Origin: Emydura subglobosa
Lineage: Eukaryota > Chordata > Testudines > Chelidae
DNA length: 64,000 nt
Direction of reading: 5' to 3'
Assembly (NCBI GenBank): GCA_007922225.1
Contig: ML679959.1
Location: 26,712,216 to 26,776,215, forward strand
This document shows, one piece after another, positions 30,315 through 42,300 of the stretch. Position 1 is the first letter of the stretch; every line of letters starts with the position of its first letter. The position numbers were made by a program, and so were the translations under genes. The notes below the pieces were generated by a model, which was not told the DNA's origin, made no database searches, and saw nothing but the letters and a program-made list of their open reading frames with translations.

Positions 30315-30408
30315 ATCATAGAATTATCTAATATTAGGGCTGGAAGGGACCTCAGGAGGTCATCTAGTCCAACCCCCTGCTCAAAGCAAGACCAAACCCA
30401 ACTAAATC
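30315..30408 (-). mobile_element. CR1 3' tail, antisense, inserted in the RNase H region
   Basis: Reads atcatagaattatcta, then 'gggctggaagggacctcagg' and 'tcatctagtccaacccc', the reverse complement of the CR1 3' end. The insertion falls between the first RNase H motif (YTDGS) and the next. Confidence 0.85.
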
Positions 30409-33216
30409 TAAAAGGCTGTCAAATTACGTGACCATTCTGATGGCTGAAGTAATAGGGATAATGTTGGCACTAACCTGGATAAAAGATGTGCAACTGGCTG
30501 CATCTGTAATTTTATCTGATTCCTTGTCAGGCATTACGACAATCAGAACAGGACTTTGGAAAGCAGAAATTACATAAGGGAAATAATGTTCCTGACTACA
30601 GATATAATGCAAGCAGGTATCTGTGTAACAATAGCATGGATTCTGGTGTATATCAGAATATGTGGAAATGAGATGGCTGACAAAGCAGCAAAACAAGCTC
30701 TGACAAAATGCGGAGGTGGATATTAAGATATTCTTAAGTAGACAAGAATTTAGAGGTGTAATAATGAAGGAGCTTACAAAGGAATGGCAAGAACTATGGT
30801 CTAAGGAAACAAAAGGACTAAGGTTTTAGGATGGATGCTCAAAAATCAAAGATAACACCATGCTCCGCAGTCGTTCTAGAAAAAGTGGAGTAGTCAATTT
30901 TACAGTGATAACAGGTCATTGTGCCTTAAATAAGTTGAACTTATTAAAAAGAAATAAAGATGAGCTGTGTAATGTGTGCAAAGCCAAATAAACTGTTGAT
31001 CATGTTCTATGGCATTGTGGGAAATATTCAACGGAAAGAAAGTTTCTGTACCGTAATTGAGTCGGCCTGGAATCCAAGATTGTTCACTAAAGGGACTAGT
31101 GAGAATGTCAGGGACATGGAATAGTGGAAAAAAAAAATTGCTGTGGAAAAATATTAAAACCCCCCGAAACTTGGCTAAAAATGAATGAGGAAGGTGGTGA
31201 TGATAGCTTCATATAAGACAAAGCACAGGGTGGTACTGTGAAGGAGCCCCCTAAGAGCAGGGGTTGCTGACTGGGGAAATGGCTTGGCTGCCCACGTCCT
31301 CTCAGAACAGAGAAGGGCTGGTAATCTTCTCTGCTTTGGCTTCCCAAAGCCCTCAGATTCTGCCTTTTTTGGCTGTGGAAGCAAACTGACTTTTTGTTTG
31401 GACTGCTTTAGCTCCCCTTGCCCCTACAAAGGGCTGGCTGATGCTTTGAACTGCACAGCTACAGGGCTGTGCCCTGGACTGAGAGACCAGAGCAGTGCCC
31501 CCCCTCTCACTAAGGGGGTGCTAGAAGGTATAGCATACTACAAGTGTATTAACAGGAGCATGGGATGCTGGAAACCTGGTAAACCTTCAAGATTATATTA
31601 ATCTTCTGCCTATTTGAAACTAATTTCACATTTTTATATTAAATAATTACAGTTTCTTCAAGTCCAGAAGTTGCTGAAGAAAGTAACTTACTCTAATTCC
31701 AGTGTAGATGCAGAGTATGGCTGAATCTAAACCAATTTAGTATGCATAGAGTGTAACCATGCCTGAACCCTGTTTATCACATTGACAGGCATGGTCTGAT
31801 CCATTTCCAGAGTGTGCTTGCGGACTGGGGCTGTAATGTTCTGCAGACCTTGAGTGTTTGTTCATGAGATTTTAAACATGGCCCAAGTCCAACAATAGAC
31901 AGATAAGGATGAGTGGAGACTTCTCTTATTAGACTTTACTGTATTACCCAGAAGCCCCAACCAGAATCAAGGTCCTATTGTGCTGTGTTGCTGTACAATC
32001 TCTTGTGTGCATGTATGTATGCGTGCGCATGTGTGGTGGGTTTTTATTGTTTGTGGAGCGTGGGAAGGAAGGCTGTAGTGGGACCAGAAGCTGCTATTCA
32101 AATACCAAATAATAATTCTGGAAACTTACTAAGCAAAAATAAAGTTTGTGTGAGATCTTGACTGGCATTTGTTCCTTTTTCTTTAAAAATAACCTGCACA
32201 AATCCATAGTTTAAATTGTATGAAGGTTTCAGCACCATCATGTTTATTTTGCCTTCTAAAAACCCCACTGGCTGCAAAAAGCAAAACCTAAGACACGCAT
32301 TCCTCCTAAGTTTTATTGTTAAAAGGGATAGTGTGAGTAAAAATCTGTACTGTATGTACAATAAAAATGTCTTCACCTATATTACAGTTCAGATGACAAA
32401 CTCAAAATTGAAAAACCTCTAACTTACTTTTCTCACTATTTATGGTGATGTTTACTTATGCATTTGGCTCAGCTTCGATGAAGAAAACTGACTAGTCCAT
32501 TTAGCTTCTGTTTGGTCTAATGCTGCGCTGTTGGATTTGCAGACATGGCATGGGTATGCTTATTTATATAGTAAAGTACTTTTTCCATTTGAATTGAAAT
32601 AAACTTGCTCAGAATTTCAAAAATAGGAGGCGAAAGTTAATTTCCTAAGTCCATACGTAGACTCCTGTCTGATTTTTGAAAAGCGCTGAGCTCCCAACAG
32701 CTTGTATTGAGGTCAGTGGGATGATCCCAACACTATTAAATGTAATGATGAGGAACAGTTTAAAGCAAAAGTTGGCAAGAGTGCAGCCTATGGAGTTCAA
32801 CATAGCTAACAGGCACCTTCATTTTGAATATGGATGTGGAGTCTACAAATCTTGGCACTAGATGCTTCAATTTGAGCAGGGTGGCCAGGCCACTTGACCC
32901 AATTTGGAGAATTGCATTCTAGGATTCAGGCTGCCCATACATCTCTAAGACGAGGAGGACTGTGAATCTTCTTTGTTTTATGTGAGTTAAGCACAGCTCT
33001 CTGTCTTCACGAGTCCCACCATGTTCAAATGCAGCAGGTAGGGGAGCATGATTTCTGGGGTAATGAGTGCAGGGCAGGTTATACAGAAAGTTAGAAAAGA
33101 GATAAAATGCTGCAGATTTAAGGCTATTTCAGTATTTAGTTTTACCTAAACCGTTGTTACTAACTCCATGCTTTCTCTCATTGTCACGTGCTGTGCTTGT
33201 TCCTCTTAGCAAGAAC

Positions 33217-33357
33217 ATGGCAAATAAAAAGGTGGAAATATTCTCCCTTCTGGAAGCTGTGCAAATCTGTGCTGTGCTGGAGGACTGCCTTGATCAGCTT
33301 GCTATTCTTGGATATATTATGCCAGTTTCCTATGAGGGCAGGACAGACATCAGCAAT
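33217..33357 (+). CDS. IQCG: IQCG coding exon 1
   Basis: The exon starts at 33210 after acceptor cctcttag; the first ATG is at 33217. It encodes MANKKVEIF...[17 protein letters not shown]...ISN and ends in phase 0 at donor gtaggt. It matches the conserved human block around AVLED..DQL.IL.YIMPV.YEGR. Confidence 0.88.
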
Positions 33358-36300
33358 GTAGGTACCTCTATTTTTAAAATTCTCTTGTTTTTCTTTCTGC
33401 CTGTATGCTATTCCTTCTCACCTTCTTTTGACTCTTCTTAAAAATAAATGTTGATAAATATTCATTGTAAAGTATCCCACAGCGAAGGAACGTTATAAAT
33501 GCATCATCTTGTTCAGCTGGGGCCTGATTTTAATACTTATATTGCAGTAGTACCCAGAGGCACTAATAAGGATTGGTGTCCCATTCAGGCAGGCACCGCA
33601 CGAATGTAAACGAAGCCAAAGAACTTACAATTGAAGATGACAGCCACAATGAAAAGGAGTAGGGAAAGGGAAATTTGATCAAGCATAACTAAGTTATATA
33701 TACAGATATGCATTTTCTTTTTAAAAAGCAAGTAAGAACAGGATTTTCAAAAGCACTTAGCACTGATGTAATTCAGCTCTCATAGAAGACACTCCCGTTG
33801 TGACACTCCCATTTCACATAGAAGAAATGCCCATTAACTTCAGGGAGAGCAGAGTTGGGCCAACACTGCTCATTTTTGAAAATTTCAGCCTAAGTTTATA
33901 ACTAACCAACTGCTCCTCAGCCTAGCTCTCATTAACTGGCTGATTTCATAATAGGCATCACAGGATAAGTGGTTCTAGAGGGGAGATTTGAAGGAGAGGG
34001 CAGCTAAGGGACAGGGAGGATGTTCCATGCATTAGAGACAGCCTAGTGGAAGGTGCGGAGATGTTTGTGGAGAAAGAGGCAGTTGCAGGTGATGGAGTGG
34101 CAAACAGGGTGATAGGACACGAGTGGACCTGACAATCTTGAGAGGCAAATAGCTTTGATCTCTGTCACCAGTTATCTTAAGAATCTTAACTTTTACCCAA
34201 GGCAGCAGCCAACTTCCAGGCTAAGCAGTTACAAAACTTTTCTTCCTTATAAGGAAGGAACTGGACATAATTGAAGCATCATTCATGACTGAAGTGGCAT
34301 AAATGACTGGAACCTAGCGTATCTAGTCTTATGCTTCATTCTATTCACCATGCCTAAAGCATCAGCAGAGAGGAAGAGTAAAGTAAAATTTAATTTCATG
34401 TTCCAGTCCTTTCTCTCCCACCCATTTTCAAGAAGTTTGAAGTGCACTGGATTCAGAGCCTGACTAATGCTTAAGCCATACAGTAGAGGGCATTCCTTCC
34501 CTGAAATGAGATCTATGAGCTAGACACAGCTGCTCCCAAATATGGATTCTCATTCACTGAATAGCGTGTGGACAGATTCTGATGTATTAGCAGCGAACCC
34601 CCACAGAGCAAACACATTTCTAAGGATTCTGTGGGGGTGTTCTCCTTCTGACACCCATGTTCAGTTTGTGATAGTGTCAGTGAAAATTATGCCCATGTAT
34701 AGGGAGTAGCAATCTGTGTGCTAACACCATTGCTCTGTCATTTTGCCACTGCACTCCATCCCCTATTTTTCATTTTTAAATTGTCAGTTTCATTTCAAGG
34801 GACCCTATCTTCTGCCAACCACTTAGCATGCTGCTGGAGCTGTAGAAGTCAGTCAGAGTTATGACAGTTTATATAACATGAATCACAGTGGCAGCTGATA
34901 ATTCATTAACTTTCTCAATCAATGACTAGGGTGCACTGCTCCTTTTCATGTGCCCCCCCAGAGGAATAGAGTGTTTCCATTTGCTAAATTTGGTGCAATT
35001 GCCTCAAAAATAATCTGCTAGCCAACTAAACACAGGGCACCTCATGCAATTTACAAACCCTCTCTCCTTTGGTAACTGAACTATCCTAGGCATTTTAAGG
35101 TACCTGACAAAGTGTCTGAGGATACTACATTAGGTTTTTCTGCAGTACAGTCATTTAAGAGATTGAGATGCAAGCTATTTTAATGTTGTTCATTTCAAGT
35201 CAAGGGTTTTTTATTTGCACCTGTCTGTGCACATTTAGTGTATACAATTTATATATCTATTCACACATATACACATACACACAGTACATCTGGGGCAGAT
35301 CATCAGCTGGTTAATTGTCATAACTCAATGGAGCTATGATAATTTACATCCGTGGAGGATCTTTATCTTTTGTTTTCCAGGTCACACCTTAGACTGCCAA
35401 ACAATATCCAAAATGTTTCCATGCAGTTTGTTACAACAGTAGCTGTCAGTATTCTCAACTTCCCCTCCTGATTCTCCTTGTACTTCCTCCACCACACAAA
35501 ACAGCTGAACAAACACATTCATCCAGCTCTTACATTTCTGTTGAGAAGGGAGCACATCATACAGTGATTACTATAGAAATAAGGTAGACAAAGCTCCGGG
35601 TGATGCTGGTGGCAATTAAATGAGAAATAGCTGATAGGGTGACCCTCTTTCCTCAGTTTTCACCTTGGTCCTGGTCCTGGACAGCCCTTTGCGCATGCTT
35701 AATTTTACACACTGTGAATAGTCCCATTAACCTCAATGAGCCAACGCCCCTGTGCTTAAACTTAAGGAGGGAGAGAGATCCTTGCAAAATCAAGATCTTG
35801 TTTTGGATTTCAGACTCCCGCCTCTTAATACACTACATAATGGCTGTGGGTGTGATTCTAATCTATCGTTTAATCAACTTTTTCCTCTTCTGTTATATAG
35901 AATTCTTCATTTCTCTTCTGTCCCTTATGCACATAAATCTCTTGTTCCCTTATAGATTGATAGCCAAGAAATTAGTGAAATCATCAAGAGCCAGAAGGAT
36001 TTGGGGGTTAAGTTTGAACAGCTCATGTCAGCAAGGTCAGAGAACAGGCCAACAGTTCCCTCCGAGTCACTGAAGTTCACAGAACTGGAGCAGCAGCTGC
36101 AGGAGACAAGTGGAGATCTAAAAAGGGCCAATCATCTTTTTAGTAGGGCTTCAAAACAGAGTGCTGTGTCCTCCGATAACCTCAGAAAAGTTCAAGCTGA
36201 TAGGTGAGTGATCAGAGAGGACTGTGACTTGTCCTGAGAGGTGCCAGATGACAGATCTGAAGGCTGTGAAGTCTTCATTTATCTCCAGATCAGATAGAAG

Positions 36301-39300
36301 CAGTATAAGCTTCCCTCTCTCCTTCCTGAAGATGTACTTCACCCCTGACCTGGTGGGACCATCTCTGGAGGGAAGAGGGTGTTTAGTCTTCAAGACCTAT
36401 TCAGATCTGGCCTCTGCTTTGCTTAACAGTAAGGAGGCCATTTACTGTGATTTGGGAACTAGGATACCCATCTAGTAGGAAATGCACTGACACAACCGAC
36501 TAATTTCTCAAAGGTCTGCAACGTAGGGCCCAGTGCTAATGACTTTTGGTCACTCTAGTGGAATCCAAAGTGATGACCTTTCAATAATTCATCCCTGGAT
36601 CCATCCAGTACTGGTGTTTTAATATTTGGGATCAAGGTTCCTCTAGCAAATATATATAGTGAAATTAAGCTAAAAGGCTGAGCATTGTCTCTTGAGCTCA
36701 GTGAGTTAGTATTTCATACGATGCCACTTTATCCTGCTTTACAAAACAGATAATGAACACAAAGGCCAAGATTTTTTTTAAAAAGGGAACCTGATGTTAA
36801 TCCACATTTAAGATCCTAATTAGATGGCTTGATTTGAAAGAGTGCTGAACACATAGCAGCTCTCATTGATTTAAGGAGTCTAACATTAGGCACATGTATT
36901 AGAAAATCTTGGCTTGTATAATTAAGCAGCAAAATCAAATGAAGGACTTCAAGGGAATTCAGTGCAAAAAAAATCCCAAATGAATGCAAAATGGTTGCTG
37001 AGAATTTAATCATATATGCATCAGGAAATTGTACATACTGGTAAATTATAAGCTCTTCAGGGTAGGGATCACATCTTTGTAAATGTCTGTACAGCTCCTA
37101 GCACAATTGGCTTCCATCTTGAGTGGGGCCTCTTGGTACTACTCTAATATAAATGTTAAACGATGATAATTCAGCCACACTGCACCTTCTTAAGGCATAA
37201 ACTTAACCCTTCCATCATACTACAAAATAATCCAAATGCAGAGGTGAGAGTTACAGTGGGAAACATAACTGTGTACACCAGGGTTTTGCCAGCATAACTA
37301 TGGTGGGTGAGGGGAGTGATTTTTTTCCACACTCCTAGCCATTTTAGCAATGCCAGAAAAACTGTGTCATGCAGATGAAAAGCCTTGGATTTGGTGCAAG
37401 AATCCAAACAGACGAGATGCAGGACATTACATTACTGTAACTTTTTAGCAGGGACCAATAAAGGGTCCTGTATATTTGAGCCAGGCAACGAACTGCCAGA
37501 AAATAACATCTTTGTCTAAGTAACGGTTGTGTTCCTCCTTGTTTTTGTTGGCAGGCAATATGCAAGCAATGTGATTGCAGAAACTTTGCAGGAGATGCAG
37601 ACTTCAGGAACGTTTCAGAGCCTGCTGCGAGCTGTGCAGAGAGAGGAGGAGAAGAAGTCTAACTTCCACACCATCATCGTCAGGTCAGGGTTGCGTTAGG
37701 CAGCTTCCCAGCTTCATTCACCACTGCTCCTGAGCACGTTCCTACTTAAAATATACAAGAGAACACAGCTTCTTCCATCTGAGCATCTCCGTGTACTTTG
37801 TAAAGATTCATTACATTACATTTAGGGAGAGAAGGACTTCTGGGCCTAGCACCTTATCTACCGTGGGAATGCCCCCTCCTTCCCTTTATGCTGGGGACAG
37901 GAAGCAGCTGGCACAGTGCTTGCAGAGCTGCCTCCATCAGCAGAGAGTTACCTTAGACAAGTGTAAACCACTGGTGAGTGAGTTACAGGTTCCCCTCTGG
38001 CGATCTGCAGCAAATAGGAGTTTGTTACAGTCCCAGATTCAGAGTTTTAGCTCAAGCTGTAGCAGCTCATGTTTTTACTCTGGAGATCTTCAGTTCAATC
38101 CCAGGTGTATCAGCCAAAATGGCAGCTGTGAGACAAGGGGGATTCATCAGGAGTATTTTCCGCTTTTTTAAGGCCGCTTTGTTCTATACAGCAAACGGGA
38201 GAATCCTGCATCTAGGGTAGGCTGGCAAAACTGCGATTTGCATGGGTGAAGCTTACCTTGATTTCAAGCAAGGGTAAGCACCACTGGTGCACACCATGAC
38301 TTTAAGCAGCTACAGTGGTGGCTACCAATAGCTGTGATCGAGGCAACTCCCCAGTGCAGCAGAGGCCTAGGTGTGAAGTGTCTAATTTCCTCAAGTGGAT
38401 GCTTGCGGCGTACAACACTATCTAAAACTAGAATGATCTGTTCTGCTTACCCATGCAGGGGGCAGAAGAAAAATGCATAGTGGTAACTGTCTGTGGAATA
38501 ACCATCAAATATTTCAAGCAGAAAATGGACAAATTGTGACACCTGAAAAGGACATCTCAGTTTATTCTCCACCCATCAAATGTATCTAATCAGTGCTAAA
38601 GGTTCACCTCTCTGGGCATGCTCTTTTGGAGTGAGCCCTATATGTTTTCCTGTAAAACATGGCTGCTGATTTTCAGTTTTGTCCATTAAAATCGATGAAA
38701 CACCCAATGAAAAAACCCCCACACCAATAAACACCGGACAAACACCAGCAATGGTTACATGTATCTAAGGGCTTGTCTACATGGAGTAGTAGTGTGGACG
38801 AGGGCGGGGGGTGTGATTTCTAAAGCACACCAATGTGTTGTGGATTAATTGGTCTGTGTAGACTCTGCTGGTGTGCACTAAAGGTTCCTTAGTGTTCCTG
38901 AATGTAGCGCTGTTTGAAACAGTACTATATTAAAGTGGATTAGGGAACATTACAAAGAAATTACTCATTACAGTATATGCAAAGAGAAAGCCCTGAACCT
39001 GCCTGATTTTTGGACAGCTACAAAGAACTCAAAATTATTAAAAATAAACACTGAAAAATAAAATTAATAAACTTGAAAACCAGAAGCCCTCAGTTTTACA
39101 TACGTTTGATTTTTAACTGTCAACCTGTTAGTCTAAAAATAGCCTTTATCCTGTACTCAGAATGGAAATTCATTCTATCACATTGATCCAGATAGCGACT
39201 CTTCAAGATGGAATATATGTTGGAGTATAAGATCTTTAAGGCAAGGACCCATCAAATCGATTAATGAATGAGGTACTATATGCACCCATCGCCCTGTATG

Positions 39301-42300
39301 GATATTAGATCATAAGCATAAAACCTGAGAAAAAAATCAGTGACATGGGCAAGGGCCACACAAGTTGGAAAGCTACTGACTGCACATTTTAAGGCACAGA
39401 TTACCTTTATAAAATAAGAAAATAATAGAAAGTGGAAAGTCTGTGAAAATAAAATCTATTCCAATTGCCCATCAATAACAGAAACTGCATGCTTGCATCA
39501 AAAAGTACAGTGATTTTGTTTAAAATGTAAACATCTTTGTGGATTTCGGTCTGCCCTTACTGATTTGAGAATTTGAACAGGTTTGGTTTTTAAATATATA
39601 GATTTTCAGTTCACCCTTCACAAAAATAGCATCTTACAAAAACTAAAGCCTGTGTAATCTGGAAATGACTAGTATTAATTAGGGACATGAGCCTGCATTG
39701 AAATCTCTGGGAGTTTTAGTACAGAAACTGTCCCCAGATAGTAGGCTTTCTTCCCCTACCCGCTCAGCCAAATAAACCAAGTCTTTGTGGAGTCTACACA
39801 AGTCTTTTTTAGGAGAATCCTATGTTTTTTGCTTCATTCTCCCAAGCAGTTCCCCTGTCTGGCTCAGCAGTGGTACATACCGTATATTACTTCACTGTGG
39901 ATTTATTTAACAAGTCGTCAGCTGCACGGTGACATCCCAGTTCATGACTTTCAGATATGTAGCCTCCCTAAAGCTTAATGTGGACAAAAAATTGTCTGTT
40001 TGCCAACTGGCCAATTAAAGGTGGCTCACCCTATGGTCCTGTTGAGCTTTCTTACCTACAAGCTCTCAGGGCAAACTTGAGCAGGGCTGTGTTCTGTAAG
40101 GTGCAAAACTGCATCAGAAGGCAGGAAGTTTTGTTCCTGGGGAAAGCAAACCCTACTCTCTTGCTGTATCCAAGAGAACGTAGGGTTTTTCCCTTTTGTT
40201 TTTTTCTCTAGGGAGGAGGAAGGAAGGAAGGAGATAAAGTCCCTCCAGAAACAGCTGCAAGATGTCAAGAAAGAAAAGGAATTAGAACTTCAGGTGAGAA
40301 TATTTGAGATGGGCATCATGCTAGAGAGGAAGTGTGTTACTGAGCATGCCCAGACTGTGATCTCCCATTCCTAGGGAGGTTCACAGTGTCTGATGGAAGG
40401 GTGTGAGCACACATGTAACATTCTTTCACTTCGGGGCAGGCAGGGAATTTACTTTTGGGAAAAATATAAACAAAACAAGAGCAACTGTAGCTACATCACC
40501 ATTGTTCTGGGGGTTCAATGATTGTTAATTACTGTTAAAGCACCGATCGGTGCTGTACAGCTACAATAGTCTCTTCCTCAGGGATTTTGCAATCTAAGAG
40601 AGAGAGATCAGATCTGAATGCAGTGGGAGACCCAGAGGAAGATGTTAATTGGGAGGGGGATGACATAATACTGACAGGAATTAGCATTGGAAGGCCTAGT
40701 GGAATAAGTAGGTTTTCAAGATGGAGTTAATAGAGATGGTGGGGACAAAATGCACTGTGATAAAGGGTGGATCCAGGCATAAGGGCTGGCATGGGAGAAT
40801 GCATGAACAGGAGAGAGTCAGAAGGAAATGAAGGGAGTGATGATGCTGCATCACTGATGGAGTTAAGGGTGTGTGTAAAGAAACAAGCCGAGATAGAGGC
40901 AGAGCTATGCAGAGCTTTGAAGACAAGGACAAGAGCCTGACGCTTGACAGAGTAGGTGAGGAGGAGCCAGCAGAGGATCTGAATAAAGGAGTGATCTGAT
41001 TGACTGGCAAATGAGGGTCATTTTATTCTTAATGGTCTAGAGGTGGGTGAGATGGAAATCAGGGAGTCCAGAGAGGAGGATTTAGCAGTAGTTGAGCCAG
41101 GAGATTACTTGGGCATGGAAAAGCGTTTCACGTTGAAGGAACATTGAGGAAGGGCTACTTTTTATAGAAGTTGGGAGGAAGAAGCAACAGGACTTGGTGA
41201 GAGCTTAGATGTGCATGGAAGAGAAAGAGCAGCTGAAAATGACCCCATGGCTCCAAGCCTGCCAAGGACAGTATTGGCATTGGAGAAGAGAAGAGATGGT
41301 TTGTGAGTAAAAAGGATGAACTCAGATATAACCATGTATAAGTTGAGGAAACAACAGAACCTCCAGAACTGATATCAGAGAGACATGAAAAAATGCTGTG
41401 TGGAAAGTAGATTTGAGAGTCATCAGCATAGAGGTGCTAGAAGAGACAAATGGGGGCAGATGAAATCAATTGGGATAGGTGTTGGAGGAAGAAAAGGAGG
41501 CGATGAAAGACAGAGTCTTGCTGAACCTCACAGAAAGGAGGAACCACTGAAGGCAATATTGAAGGAACAAATGGTTACAAGGTAAGATGGTGAACCAAGG
41601 AAATACAGTCACAGGAGCTCAAAGGTTTTCCAGGAGAAATGGAGAGGATTCTTTTTCTAGAGGATTTTAGGGTCTTCAGTTTGGCATTGCATCTAAAAGA
41701 ATCTGAGGTCACAGACAGGTCTGCAAAAGGTAGATGTGGGCTTAATATATTCTTATCTTCTACTGCTGAAACTGGGACTCAAACCTATATCCCATAGGCC
41801 CTAAGGGGGAAACAGAATAGTTTACAAGTCTGTTGACCTCTGTTTGGCAGCTAGAAGAAATGTTAGTTGTTTTATTTGGCCTCTGACAGTGTGGCAGTTA
41901 CTTGAGAATTTAGTGTATGTTGTCCCTTTCAGTTCAGATTCAGGTCACCCCTAGGATAATGCAGGGAAACACCCTATGCACTGTACCAACATAAGGAGCA
42001 GCTATTCCAGAACAAATGAATAGGGAGAACTGGCTTTCTGGTTTGGTCTGGTGCCAAAGATGGAGCTCTTTCCAGTACTAGGAAAAATGCTTCAACCCCC
42101 GGGGACTTTGTTAAACCCTTTTGCGGTAGGTGATGATCCTCTGTTTTCCAGCCTTTACCCTCTGATCTCCGAGTATCTTCCTTCCACCTTTGTGATCAGC
42201 CTCACAAAATGTGGCTTGCAGTCATTTTCTTTCTAGCTTAAAGTCCTCTTCCTGGCTTTCCTCATAGCTTGATCCTTGATGATAAATCAAGATGGAGCTA

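Larger units (their letters stand above)
28550..31120 (+). mobile_element. Decayed I/Jockey-superfamily LINE with reverse transcriptase and RNase H
   Basis: Plus-strand frames show, in order: SVRKPGKVHTRSDAYRAIAL (RT fingers), VQSGFRNR, a degraded DIEKTY (DxxxAY box), WWIRDFLSDRTIQVKMGTA, SGTPQRSIISLVLFS (GxPQGS box) and DNKSTWKGH. YTDGSEDD at about 30238 is the first RNase H aspartate; LSDSLSG and GNEMADKAAKQAL follow in another frame. The end has GHCALNKLN and a C-x2-C-x7-H-x4-C motif (CNVC...HVLWHC). RT, RNase H and a C-terminal CCHC motif are the layout of I, Ingi, R1, LOA and Jockey-group LINEs, not of CR1 or L2. Frameshifts, stops (one inside the CCHC motif) and two nested insertions show it is inactive. 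No endonuclease domain was found. Confidence 0.75.
23469..33209 (+). other. IQCG: IQCG 5' region: untranslated exon(s) and first intron(s)
   Basis: IQCG transcription should start in the CpG island, since its human ortholog is head to head with RPL35A. A possible first untranslated exon ends at the donor-like gtgagt near 23746. No coding exon homologous to the variable human N-terminus was recognised. The interval carries a MITE (24828-25114), a CR1 fragment (27560-28380), an RNase H-bearing LINE (28550-31120) and otherwise unremarkable AT-rich sequence (25.2-27.5 and 31.2-33.2 kb). Confidence 0.5.

Noticed and set aside
27560..31120. Endogenous retrovirus
   Set aside because: The reverse transcriptase fragments are of non-LTR type. 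No long terminal repeats, primer-binding site, gag, protease or envelope were found.
38035..38110. Possible tRNA gene
   Set aside because: A-box and B-box-like motifs are present but no acceptor stem or anticodon arm can be formed; read as a tRNA-derived SINE.
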